Below are positions 9,730 to 17,229 of a stretch of DNA of 64,000 nucleotides, piece by piece. Below the pieces are notes generated by a model. That model was not told the DNA's origin and searched no databases. It was given only the letters and a program-made list of their open reading frames with translations. Position numbers and translations under genes: made by a program. This stretch comes from Cognatishimia sp. WU-CL00825 (GTDB lineage Bacteria; Pseudomonadota; Alphaproteobacteria; Rhodobacterales; Rhodobacteraceae), in assembly GCF_040364665.1 (NCBI RefSeq), contig NZ_BAABWX010000004.1, positions 182,740 through 246,739 on the forward strand. The letters are read 5' to 3'. Numbering within the stretch: the first letter of the stretch is position 1; every line of letters begins with the position of its first letter.

Positions 9730-11241
9730 TCAGCTGTCGCTGCCTGATTGACGATAACTGATGGCCTCGGCAATGTGATGGCGGCGCAGATCTGCGCTGC
9801 CGTCAAGATCGGCAATTGTGCGGGCAACACGCAACACGCGATGATAGCCGCGTGCCGTTAAACTGAACCTTTCAGCCACTCTGTTTAGCAATGTGCGCCC
9901 TTCTGCGTCAGGCCGGGCAATTTCCTCTAGAACCTGCCCCTGCGCGTCAGCGTTAACGCGCGCTGTCGGATGGTTTTGAAAGCGGTTTTGCTGAATATCA
10001 CGCGCAGTCGCGACGCGTTTGGCTATGGTTGCGCTTGTCTCGCCGCTTGCGGGCAGGTCGAGATCGTGAAAGCCAACCGGTGGCACTTCGATGCGCAAAT
10101 CCATTCGGTCTAAAAGCGGCCCCGATATGCGATCTAAATAATCTTCACCACATTGCGGAACCCGCGCACAAGCTTTGCTGGGATCATACATATAGCCGCA
10201 TTTACAAGGGTTTGCCGCAGCAATCAGCATAAAGCGGCAAGGATATGAAACATGCGCATTTGCGCGCGCTACCATGACTTCACCGGTTTCCATGGGTTGG
10301 CGCAATGTCTCAAGCACGGCGCGGGTGAACTCGGGGAACTCATCCATGAACAAGACGCCATTATGAGCCAAACTGATTTCTCCGGGGGACGCCCGTCTGC
10401 CTCCGCCAACAATGGCCGCCATTGAAGCCGTGTGATGCGGCTCTCTAAAAGGTCTCCGCCGCGAAATTCCACCCTCTTTTAGCAGGCCAGCAATCGAGTG
10501 TATTGTACTGGTTTCAAGGGCTTCAATTGCGGTGAGGTCCGGCAATATCGTCGCCAATCGCGCCGCCAACATTGATTTTCCGGACCCTGGCGTGCCCAGC
10601 ATCATCAAATGATGACGTCCAGCCGCCGCGATTTCCAAGGCACGCTTTGCGCGCTCTTGTCCTTTGACGTCGCGTAGATCTTTGTCGCTCGTGGCCCCAA
10701 GGATTTCACCGGGTTGACTGGGGGCCAATGGGTTCTGTCCGGTAAAATGCCGAATAACGTCTGCCAATGTCCGCGCCGCAATCACCTGAGCTGCGCCAAC
10801 CCAGGCGGCTTCTGGTCCAGAGGCATGCGGGCACAAAAGGCTGCGATCTTCGCGTGCGGCGCTCATGGCAGCGGGCAAAGCCCCGGTCACTGGTACCAAA
10901 GACCCATCCAAAGATAATTCGCCCAGCGAAACCACGGATTCAGCGGCGTCTTTTGGAATAATGTCTAAGGCTGCAAGCAAAGCGAAGGCGATTGGCAGAT
11001 CGAAATGGCTGCCCTCTTTGGGCAGGTCGGCGGGCGATAGATTGATTGTGATGCGTTTGGATGGCAACGCAATGGCAAGGGACGTCAAAGCCGAGCGCAC
11101 GCGATCTCGTGCTTCCGAAACGGCTTTGTCGGGGAGTCCAACGATGGAAAAGGCGGGCAAACCCGGGGCAACCGCGCATTGTACCTCAACTTGATGAGCC
11201 TCTACCCCTTCAAACGCCACTGTATAAGCCCGCGCAACCAT
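9730..11241 (-). CDS. comM: YifB/ComM family Mg-chelatase-like AAA+ ATPase
   Basis: 503 residues. N-terminal Lon-protease-like domain (ARAYTVAFEGVEAHQVEVQ), a central AAA+ module with Walker A GTPGSGKSMLA and Walker B GVLFMDEFPEF, and a C-terminal Mg_chelatase_C domain (LTARGYHRVLRVARTIADL). Four cysteines in a CKCGY...CARVPQC arrangement look like a zinc site. ComM is a hexameric helicase that promotes branch migration during natural transformation in Vibrio; the role in this group is less clear. ATG start at 11241. Confidence 0.93.
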   Translation of the reverse strand: MVARAYTVAFEGVEAHQVEVQCAVAPGLPAFSIVGLPDKAVSEARDRVRSALTSLAIALPSKRITINLSPADLPKEGSHFDLPIAFALLAALDIIPKDAAESVVSLGELSLDGSLVPVTGALPAAMSAAREDRSLLCPHASGPEAAWVGAAQVIAARTLADVIRHFTGQNPLAPSQPGEILGATSDKDLRDVKGQERAKRALEIAAAGRHHLMMLGTPGSGKSMLAARLATILPDLTAIEALETSTIHSIAGLLKEGGISRRRPFREPHHTASMAAIVGGGRRASPGEISLAHNGVLFMDEFPEFTRAVLETLRQPMETGEVMVARANAHVSYPCRFMLIAAANPCKCGYMYDPSKACARVPQCGEDYLDRISGPLLDRMDLRIEVPPVGFHDLDLPASGETSATIAKRVATARDIQQNRFQNHPTARVNADAQGQVLEEIARPDAEGRTLLNRVAERFSLTARGYHRVLRVARTIADLDGSADLRRHHIAEAISYRQSGSDS

Positions 11242-11309
11242 GACACCCCCTAAAGTCCTTAGCGTAGGGCTGTCATGGTTACCTATTGGTTAATGGCTTT
11301 ATGTAAATC

Positions 11310-12179
11310 CTAGCCTTTGAGTGCCATAAATGCCGGCCACACCTCTGGATCAACCAATGTTTTGTCCCGGCAAAATGCATTACAAAAACCAAATACGCGC
11401 CCCTCAAGTTCCAACATATGCGTGCTGGGTTTGCCACTATAGGGGCAATTGGTGTTTTCCGGCTCTGCCTCGGAAACCTTGGCTGACAACGGGGCAGGGC
11501 CGGGCCAGGCCTGCGTGGCAAAGGGTTTGTCATATCGATGAAGGTGCGCGCCATGCACCAGGCCAATCGCGCGCCAGCGACGAAACGCCGGATCTGCGAG
11601 ATGTGTCATAACATAGGAACGCGCGGCGGTACTCAACGGTAAATCATATCCTGCCAAACGTGCTGCCACGGGCGCAAAAAAGGCGTCAGCAGCGGAATAG
11701 TCACCGCAAATCCAAGGCCCGCTTTCTTGTGATTCTGCCCGTGCCCAGGCCCAAATTGTTTCCAATCTTGCAATATCTGACAGCACCGCCTCAGACGGGT
11801 TTGTGTCAGCATAAGCAAGGCGCAAATTCATCGGGCATTCGCTGCGCAGGGCCATAAACCCTGCGTGCATTTCGCTTGCCAAACTGCGGGCTATTGCGCG
11901 GGCTCTTGATGCTTTAGGCCATATGCCCGCTTCTGGATGTCGGCTCGCGAGTTCTTCGGCCATCGCAAGGCTTTCACCAATGACCACACCATCTGCTGTC
12001 CGCATAGTGGGCACGGTCTTCGCCGGCGCAAATTCCGGCATTTGGTCTGCCACTGATGTTTCGCTTTTGAAGTCCAGAAGTTGCTGTTTGGATGCAATCC
12101 CGAATTTCTCAAATAGCAGCCACCCACGCAGGGACCACGACGAATAGGCATAATCGCCCAAAATAAGATCATAAGTCAT
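11310..12179 (-). CDS. Glutathione S-transferase family protein with C-terminal Cys module
   Basis: 289 residues. The N-terminal thioredoxin-like half opens YDLILGDYAYSSWSLRGWL (the Y-S-x-W-S start common in bacterial GSTs) and the helical GST-C half follows to about residue 235. The last 50 residues form an extra module with Cys in NCPYSGKP and in FGFCNAFCRDKT, resembling a small YHS/TRASH-type metal-binding segment. The start ATG 12179 begins the GST fold; 31 upstream in-frame codons are not conserved. Substrate is unknown. Confidence 0.85.
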   Translation of the reverse strand: MTYDLILGDYAYSSWSLRGWLLFEKFGIASKQQLLDFKSETSVADQMPEFAPAKTVPTMRTADGVVIGESLAMAEELASRHPEAGIWPKASRARAIARSLASEMHAGFMALRSECPMNLRLAYADTNPSEAVLSDIARLETIWAWARAESQESGPWICGDYSAADAFFAPVAARLAGYDLPLSTAARSYVMTHLADPAFRRWRAIGLVHGAHLHRYDKPFATQAWPGPAPLSAKVSEAEPENTNCPYSGKPSTHMLELEGRVFGFCNAFCRDKTLVDPEVWPAFMALKG

Positions 12180-12238
12180 GCGCCAACGGTAATACGGTGA
12201 CGACTGATCCGGAAAGCCAAAGATTGTGAGCCACAGTA

Positions 12239-12811
12239 TCAAAGATTGTGATTGATCGTCTGTACAGACCAAATAGATTTGTGATGTGAAAGCGTCGTTA
12301 GGGATAGGTTGTTGATGCGATTAGAAAAAGTATCAAAAGCTGTTAGCTTGGCTGCCCGCTGAACCTGGGTCAAGATCGCGCCAAAATGGGCGACGATAAT
12401 CAAATCATTTAGTGGGTTGGTCGCCAAGAGCCGATCAATGGTTGCGTCAACCCGCGTGCAAACTTGGTTCCAACTTTCGCCATTTGGCGGGCGGACATCA
12501 CCGGGCTGATCCCAGAACGAACGAATGAGATCCTGATCTTCAACCTCATCAAATTTCAATAGTTCCCAATCCCCAAAATGGATTTCCCGCAGGCCATGTT
12601 CATGGCTCAGGCGCTGCCTTTGCCCTTGAATTGCATTGGCGGTTTGCTTGGCCCGCGACAAATCAGACGAAACGACCAAGGCATCTTTTGGCAAATGGGC
12701 ATCAAGTCGCGCAAGGGCTGCTCGATCAGAAAGATCTGCTGGCAAATCGCTCCATCCGACCATGCCAGTTGCATGGGTTGGGCCGTGTCGCACCAAGAAG
12801 ATTTGTGTCAT
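12239..12811 (-). CDS. Histidine phosphatase family protein (CobC-like)
   Basis: 190 residues, phosphoglycerate-mutase-like fold. The catalytic LVRHGPT motif is at residues 6-12, SSDLSRAKQTA supplies the second Arg, REIHFGDWE the acid, and IVAHFGAIL the second His. It overlaps the cobU/cobP homologue by 4 nt (ATGA). That suggests alpha-ribazole phosphatase (CobC) in late cobalamin assembly, though the family is broad. A 12-bp direct repeat (12218-12229 and 12240-12251) runs across its stop codon. Confidence 0.83.
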   Translation of the reverse strand: MTQIFLVRHGPTHATGMVGWSDLPADLSDRAALARLDAHLPKDALVVSSDLSRAKQTANAIQGQRQRLSHEHGLREIHFGDWELLKFDEVEDQDLIRSFWDQPGDVRPPNGESWNQVCTRVDATIDRLLATNPLNDLIIVAHFGAILTQVQRAAKLTAFDTFSNRINNLSLTTLSHHKSIWSVQTINHNL

Positions 12812-13329
12812 GGAAGCTTGCCCTTTAAGACCTGTGGCAAGCCTGCAATGACAAAGGCGACCAGGTCAGCGGATTGCGCCAGCTTTTGATTTAGTTTGCC
12901 TTGTTCGTCCCGAAATTGCCGTGCCAGGGCATTGTCAGGCACGATACCCATACCAACTTCGTTTGAAACAATGACCACACGGGCTTTGCATTTATCTAAA
13001 CTGCTCAGTAATTCCGTGACCTCGCGCTCAATATCACTGGCCGCGAGTAGGTGGTTGGAAAGCCACATTGTCGCGCAATCCAACAACACAACATGATTTT
13101 CTGACAGGCTTTCAAGCGTCGACTTTAACGCTAAAGGCTCTTCGATTGTTGCCCAGTTCTCGCCACGCATCACAAGATGAGCCGCTATTTTGGCCTGCAT
13201 TTCGGGATCGTAAGCTTGGGCCGTCGCCAAATAGACTTTTGGGGATCCAGTTTCTTTTACCATTTGCTCGGCAAACGCTGATTTGCCGGACGACGCTCCG
13301 CCCAGAATAAGAGAAATTTTTGCCAGCAT
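12808..13329 (-). CDS. cobU: Adenosylcobinamide kinase / adenosylcobinamide-phosphate guanylyltransferase
   Basis: 173 residues (called cobP in Pseudomonas and Rhodobacter). It phosphorylates adenosylcobinamide and attaches GMP in the nucleotide-loop pathway of B12. Walker A LILGGASSGKSAFAE is at the N-terminus, with KVYLATAQAYDPEM and the RGENWATIEEP segment holding the guanylylated region. One notable change: where many homologues have RRxxRG..W, this has VMRGENW. ATG at 13329 with AGAGGA five bases upstream. It is divergent from rpoHII, and a candidate promoter for that gene lies in the shared 74-nt gap. Confidence 0.93.
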   Translation of the reverse strand: MLAKISLILGGASSGKSAFAEQMVKETGSPKVYLATAQAYDPEMQAKIAAHLVMRGENWATIEEPLALKSTLESLSENHVVLLDCATMWLSNHLLAASDIEREVTELLSSLDKCKARVVIVSNEVGMGIVPDNALARQFRDEQGKLNQKLAQSADLVAFVIAGLPQVLKGKLP

Positions 13330-13342
13330 CAGGTCCTCTTTT

Positions 13343-13371
13343 TGATCCAATCACCCGGTGCCTGCGTATTC
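13343..13371 (+). promoter_or_regulatory. Candidate RpoE-type (ECF) promoter for rpoHII
   Basis: TGATCC at 13343-13348 is followed after 17 nt by GTATTC (13366-13371). TGATCC is the -35 core recognised by the singlet-oxygen sigma factor RpoE of Rhodobacter sphaeroides, which is known to control rpoHII there. The -10 match is looser. The position, 33 nt before the TTG start, fits a promoter. Confidence 0.5.
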
Positions 13372-13403
13372 AATTGTATCATAGCACGCAAGGAGGGGGC
13401 GTT

Positions 13404-14279
13404 TTGCAGCAGGGTTATTCGAATAATTTGGTAACACGTTCGGCGATGAAAGCCGAAATGCTAGATGTGGAAACTGAACAAGCTTTGGCGCGCGCTTGGC
13501 GTGACGATCGCGACGAAGCCGCTCTACACCGACTTGTGAACGCCTATATGCGCTTGGCGATTTCGATGGCGACCCGGTTTAGGCGCTATGGCGTGCCGAT
13601 GAATGATCTGATCCAAGAAGCGGGCGTCGGGTTGATGAAAGCGGCGGAAAAATTTGACCCGGACCGAGGCGTACGGTTTTCTACCTATGCCGTTTGGTGG
13701 ATCAAGGCGAGCGTGCAAGATCACGTCATGCGCAGTTGGTCATTGGTGCGCACCGGTTCGACCTCTTCTCAGAAGAGCTTGTTCTTCAATTTGAAACGGG
13801 TTCAGGCGCAGCTTGAACGCGAAGCACGTAGTGAAAACCAGTCGTTGGACCGTTTTCAGTTGTCTCAGCGTGTGGCCATGGAAATCGGCGTTTCGGTGTC
13901 TGATGTTGAAATGATGCAAGGCCGATTGCAGGGCGGCGACTATTCGTTGAATGCAGTACAGGGTGGTGACGAAGATGGTCGCGAATGGATAGATGTGTTG
14001 GAAGACGATGCTGCGATAGGTGCCGAGGGAGCCGATCGCGACCGTGATCGGCGCTTTCTGCGCGGCAAGCTGGTCGAGGCTTTGGACGTGTTATCGGATC
14101 GCGAAAAGATGATTGTGCGACAACGCAAGCTCGGCGAAAAGGCGCGAACCTTGGAAAAACTGGGCGCGGATCTGGGTATTTCTAAAGAACGGGTCCGACA
14201 ACTTGAGGTCGCTGCCCTTGCCAAGATGCGCCATTCGTTAGAGCAAACCGGGGCGGACATGCGGCAATTCATGTTCTGA
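13404..14279 (+). CDS. rpoH2: RNA polymerase heat-shock-type sigma factor, RpoHII group
   Basis: 291-residue sigma-70 family group 3 protein. Region 2 carries MNDLIQEAGVGLMKAAEKFDP and FSTYAVWWIKASVQDHVM. The RpoH box is present as SSQKSLFFNLKR. Region 4 ends in LGISKERVRQLEVAALAKMR. N-terminal residues QGYSNNLV and MKAEMLDVE match the RpoHII branch of Rhodobacteraceae, which handles singlet-oxygen and oxidative stress. The start is TTG at 13404, four to five bases after a very strong AGGAGGGGG; the downstream ATG (13447) would cut off the conserved N-terminus. Confidence 0.92.
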   Translation: MQQGYSNNLVTRSAMKAEMLDVETEQALARAWRDDRDEAALHRLVNAYMRLAISMATRFRRYGVPMNDLIQEAGVGLMKAAEKFDPDRGVRFSTYAVWWIKASVQDHVMRSWSLVRTGSTSSQKSLFFNLKRVQAQLEREARSENQSLDRFQLSQRVAMEIGVSVSDVEMMQGRLQGGDYSLNAVQGGDEDGREWIDVLEDDAAIGAEGADRDRDRRFLRGKLVEALDVLSDREKMIVRQRKLGEKARTLEKLGADLGISKERVRQLEVAALAKMRHSLEQTGADMRQFMF

Positions 14280-14344
14280 GCCCATCTTGTGTCCAGCAGC
14301 GCAAGTGCCTAGTGTCTCGTTAAGATTGGCTTCGGAGAGACCAA

Positions 14345-15538
14345 ATGCTGGAAGACAAACGCATTCTTCTGATCATAAGCGGTGGCATTGCGGCGTATAA
14401 ATCGCTGGAATTGATACGCCAGTTGCGCAAACGCGGAGCCTGGGTGACCCCGGTTTTGACCAAGTCGGCAGAAGAATTTGTGACGCCTTTGTCTGTGTCT
14501 GCGCTGGCTGAAGAACGTGTTTTTCAGGATCTGTTTGACCTGACGGACGAGGCTGAAATGGGCCATATCCAATTGTCCAGATCTGCAGATTTGATAGTGG
14601 TTGCGCCTGCAACTGGCAACCTGATGGCCAAAATGGCGCTTGGCTTAGCAAATGATCTGGCATCAACCCTTTTGTTGGCGACTGATACGCAGGTACTGGT
14701 GGCTCCGGCGATGAATGTGCGCATGTGGGAAAACCCGGCAACGCAACGCAACATTGCAACTTTGAAAGCTGATGGGGTGGCGTTTGTTGGCCCTAACGAA
14801 GGGGACATGGCCTGTGGCGAGTTTGGGCTTGGACGCATGTCCGAACCCGCAGAAATCGTCACCGCCATCGAGGCGCAACTTGCGGAGGGGCCGTTGATCG
14901 GACGGCGGGTTATTGTAACCTCTGGACCAACCCACGAACCTATTGATCCGGTGCGCTATATTGCCAATCGCTCGTCTGGGGCGCAGGGCACGGCTATTGC
15001 ACGTGCGTTGTCTCTGCTTGGGGCAGATGTGGTTTTTGTCACCGGGCCAGCTGATGAGCCGCGGCCAGAAGGCGTGCATATTGTCGAGGTCCAGACCGCG
15101 CAACAGATGATGGACACTGTAGAGAAAGCGCTTCCTGCGGATGCCGCCGTCTTTGCAGCTGCGGTTGCAGACTGGCGGATTGATGGGGCAAGTGACAGTA
15201 AAATAAAGAAAAAACCAGGAGCCTTGCCCAGCCTGAATTTTGCAGAGAACCCGGATATTTTGGCTTATGTGTCACAGCTGGAGCACGGACGACCCAAGCT
15301 GGTTGTTGGGTTTGCAGCTGAAACCAATGACGTGATCGACAATGCCACGGCCAAGCGCCAACGCAAAAAATGTGATTGGATTGTTGCCAATGACGTGAGT
15401 CCCGAAACCGGTATCATGGGCGGGCGCGACAATACGGTGGTGTTGATTTCTGATGATGGTGCAGAGCATTGGCCTAAAATGAGCAAAGACGATGTGGCGC
15501 GGCAATTGGCTGACCGCATTGCACAGGCGCTTGACTAG
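14345..15538 (+). CDS. coaBC: Bifunctional phosphopantothenoylcysteine decarboxylase/synthetase
   Basis: 397 residues, two consecutive steps of coenzyme A synthesis. The N-terminal CoaC flavoprotein half has ISGGIAAYKSLELIR and the PAMNVRMWENPATQRN substrate clamp, with the catalytic Cys in DMACGEFGLGRM. The C-terminal CoaB half has VTSGPTHEPIDPVR, IANRSSGAQG and KIKKKPG. ATG 14345 has GGAG ahead. It is followed by a copy of the 3'-end repeat and then dut, a pairing common in proteobacteria. Confidence 0.97.
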   Translation: MLEDKRILLIISGGIAAYKSLELIRQLRKRGAWVTPVLTKSAEEFVTPLSVSALAEERVFQDLFDLTDEAEMGHIQLSRSADLIVVAPATGNLMAKMALGLANDLASTLLLATDTQVLVAPAMNVRMWENPATQRNIATLKADGVAFVGPNEGDMACGEFGLGRMSEPAEIVTAIEAQLAEGPLIGRRVIVTSGPTHEPIDPVRYIANRSSGAQGTAIARALSLLGADVVFVTGPADEPRPEGVHIVEVQTAQQMMDTVEKALPADAAVFAAAVADWRIDGASDSKIKKKPGALPSLNFAENPDILAYVSQLEHGRPKLVVGFAAETNDVIDNATAKRQRKKCDWIVANDVSPETGIMGGRDNTVVLISDDGAEHWPKMSKDDVARQLADRIAQALD

Positions 15539-15540
15539 GA

Positions 15541-15574
15541 CGCCTTTGGCGAGAGTATTTTTAGAAAGATGAAG
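15541..15574 (+). repeat. 3'-end dispersed repeat, copy A (after coaBC)
   Basis: Begins two bases after the coaBC stop. It has a GCC(T)TTGGCG mini-hairpin, then GAGTATTT and the tail TTAGAAAGATGAAG. The tail is identical to copy B at 27698-27730. Confidence 0.75.
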
Positions 15575-15582
15575 AGGTTGGC

Positions 15583-16044
15583 GTGGTCGCTATTAAGCTG
15601 AGTTGGTTGGAAAATGCAGACCGTGAAATCGCGCTTCCCTCCTATGAGACTGCGGGGGCCGCAGGCGCAGACATTCGTGCAAATTTCCCTTTAGATCAAA
15701 GGGATGGGCTGGTGTTGCAGCCAGGCGCGCGCGCGCTGATCCCCACCGGCTTGCGGCTTGAAATCCCCTTGGGTTTTGAAGTTCAGGTGCGACCAAGATC
15801 AGGGATGGCGTTAAAGCATGGCATCACTTTGCCAAATAGTCCCGGCACGATCGACAGTGACTACCGTGGTCCATTGGGGGTGATTGTTTTGAATTCTGGG
15901 GACATGGCGTTTCAGGTCACGCATGGGATGCGGATTGCGCAGATTGTGGTGGCTCCTGTGGTGCAGGGGCAGTTTGTTTTGGATGATAATCTGAGTGAAA
16001 CAGACCGTGGCAGCGGTGGTTTCGGGTCAACCGGGGTGGCGTGA
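15583..16044 (+). CDS. dut: dUTP diphosphatase
   Basis: 153 residues; hydrolyses dUTP to dUMP to keep uracil out of DNA and feed thymidylate synthesis. The five trimeric-dUTPase motifs are visible: AGADIRA, PRSGMALKHG, NSPGTIDSDYRG, HGMRIAQIVVAPV and the flexible C-terminal RGSGGFGSTG. The start is GTG 15583 preceded by GAAGAGG. The stop overlaps the moeB start by one base (TGATG). Confidence 0.97.
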   Translation: MVAIKLSWLENADREIALPSYETAGAAGADIRANFPLDQRDGLVLQPGARALIPTGLRLEIPLGFEVQVRPRSGMALKHGITLPNSPGTIDSDYRGPLGVIVLNSGDMAFQVTHGMRIAQIVVAPVVQGQFVLDDNLSETDRGSGGFGSTGVA

Positions 16045-17075
16045 TGTTTGCCGTTTTTTTCGCTGCCTTAGTGATTTGGGGGTTGGGAATCTTGTTTAAG
16101 ACCCCCAAGATACAGCGGTATATCATGCTTATTATTCTATATGTTGCGGTTCTGGGGGTGCATTTTGCCTTTCCGGAGGGGCATGAATTACGTGTGTTTA
16201 TTGGCGGCAGCCTGCGGGGCTGGGGGGTGTTCGGAGGCTTGGTTGCCATCCTTGTGGCCTATGTGTTTGGGATACGGAGCTTAAAAAACCGTGTCAAAAC
16301 CCCTGAGGCAAAACCGCAAGTTGGGGTGTTTTCAGAGACTGAATTAAACCGGTATGCGCGCCATATTGTGTTGCGCGAAGTTGGCGGTGTCGGGCAGAAA
16401 AAATTGAAAGATTCCAAAGTGTTGGTCGTCGGTGCTGGTGGGTTGGGATCGCCGGCTTTGCTGTATCTGGCCGCGGCGGGCGTGGGCACAATTGGGGTGG
16501 TTGACGATGATCAGGTTGAAAACTCGAACCTGCAGCGGCAGGTGATCCATACGGATGATGCCATTGGCACCCCGAAGGTGCACTCGGCGGCGGCGGTAAT
16601 GCGGGCGCAAAACCCGGCTGTTGTGGTGCAGCCCTATGAGCGTCGCCTAACTGAAGATGCCGCCGACGCGCTGATTTCAGATTATGACATTGTGTTGGAT
16701 GGCACTGATAACTTCGCCACCAGATATCTGGTCAATCAAAGTTGTGTTCGCATGAAAAAACCTTTGATTTCAGGGGCTTTGACCCAGTGGGAAGGCCAGC
16801 TTAGCGTGTTTGATCCAGCCCAAAACGCACCTTGTTATCAATGTGTTTTTCCAGAAGCGCCCGCCGCAGATCTGGCACCAAATTGTGCAGAGGCCGGGGT
16901 GATCGGGCCTTTGCCCGGGGTGGTTGGATCGATGATGGCGGTCGAAGCCATCAAGGTTTTGACCGGGGCCGGAGAAAGCCTGCGTGGGCAGATGTTGATT
17001 TATGACGCCCTGTATGGCGAAAGCCGCAAGTTCAGCCTGAAACGGCGCGAGAGTTGCCCGGTTTGCGGCGGTTAA
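16044..17075 (+). CDS. moeB: MoeB/ThiF-type E1-like adenylyltransferase with N-terminal membrane segments
   Basis: 343 residues. The first 75 residues hold three hydrophobic stretches (about 1-18, 26-43 and 57-75), followed by an E1-like domain: VVGAGGLGSPALLYLAAAG, the DDDQVENSNLQRQ nucleotide loop, and zinc ligands in PCYQC and CPVCGG. It adenylates the C-terminal glycine of a ubiquitin-like sulfur carrier such as MoaD or ThiS. The membrane anchor is unusual compared with enteric MoeB and suggests membrane-localised sulfur transfer. Start ATG 16044; GTG 16041 is also in frame. Confidence 0.88.
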   Translation: MFAVFFAALVIWGLGILFKTPKIQRYIMLIILYVAVLGVHFAFPEGHELRVFIGGSLRGWGVFGGLVAILVAYVFGIRSLKNRVKTPEAKPQVGVFSETELNRYARHIVLREVGGVGQKKLKDSKVLVVGAGGLGSPALLYLAAAGVGTIGVVDDDQVENSNLQRQVIHTDDAIGTPKVHSAAAVMRAQNPAVVVQPYERRLTEDAADALISDYDIVLDGTDNFATRYLVNQSCVRMKKPLISGALTQWEGQLSVFDPAQNAPCYQCVFPEAPAADLAPNCAEAGVIGPLPGVVGSMMAVEAIKVLTGAGESLRGQMLIYDALYGESRKFSLKRRESCPVCGG

Positions 17076-17100
17076 GGCCGGGGTCTTAATGTTTGGTTAT

Positions 17101-17137
17101 TTGTACAATTTGTACGTTTGAGGCGCTGAAACGTACG
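17101..17137. promoter_or_regulatory. Palindrome cluster upstream of M3 peptidase
   Basis: The gap 17076-17229 contains TTGTACAA (17101-17108, a perfect 8-mer palindrome). An 8-bp inverted repeat follows, GTACGTTT (17112-17119) and AAACGTAC (17129-17136), whose right arm ends in CGTACG. It could be an operator for the downstream gene or a weak moeB terminator; no T-run follows. Confidence 0.4.
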
Positions 17138-17229
17138 ATTCGCGCGTCCAAAATGTTTCGCAGAGCTGCATCTAATCTTGCGTTGCGGATTCTTTGCGAA
17201 AGCCTAGGGTCATGGCAAAGGAGAATCCG

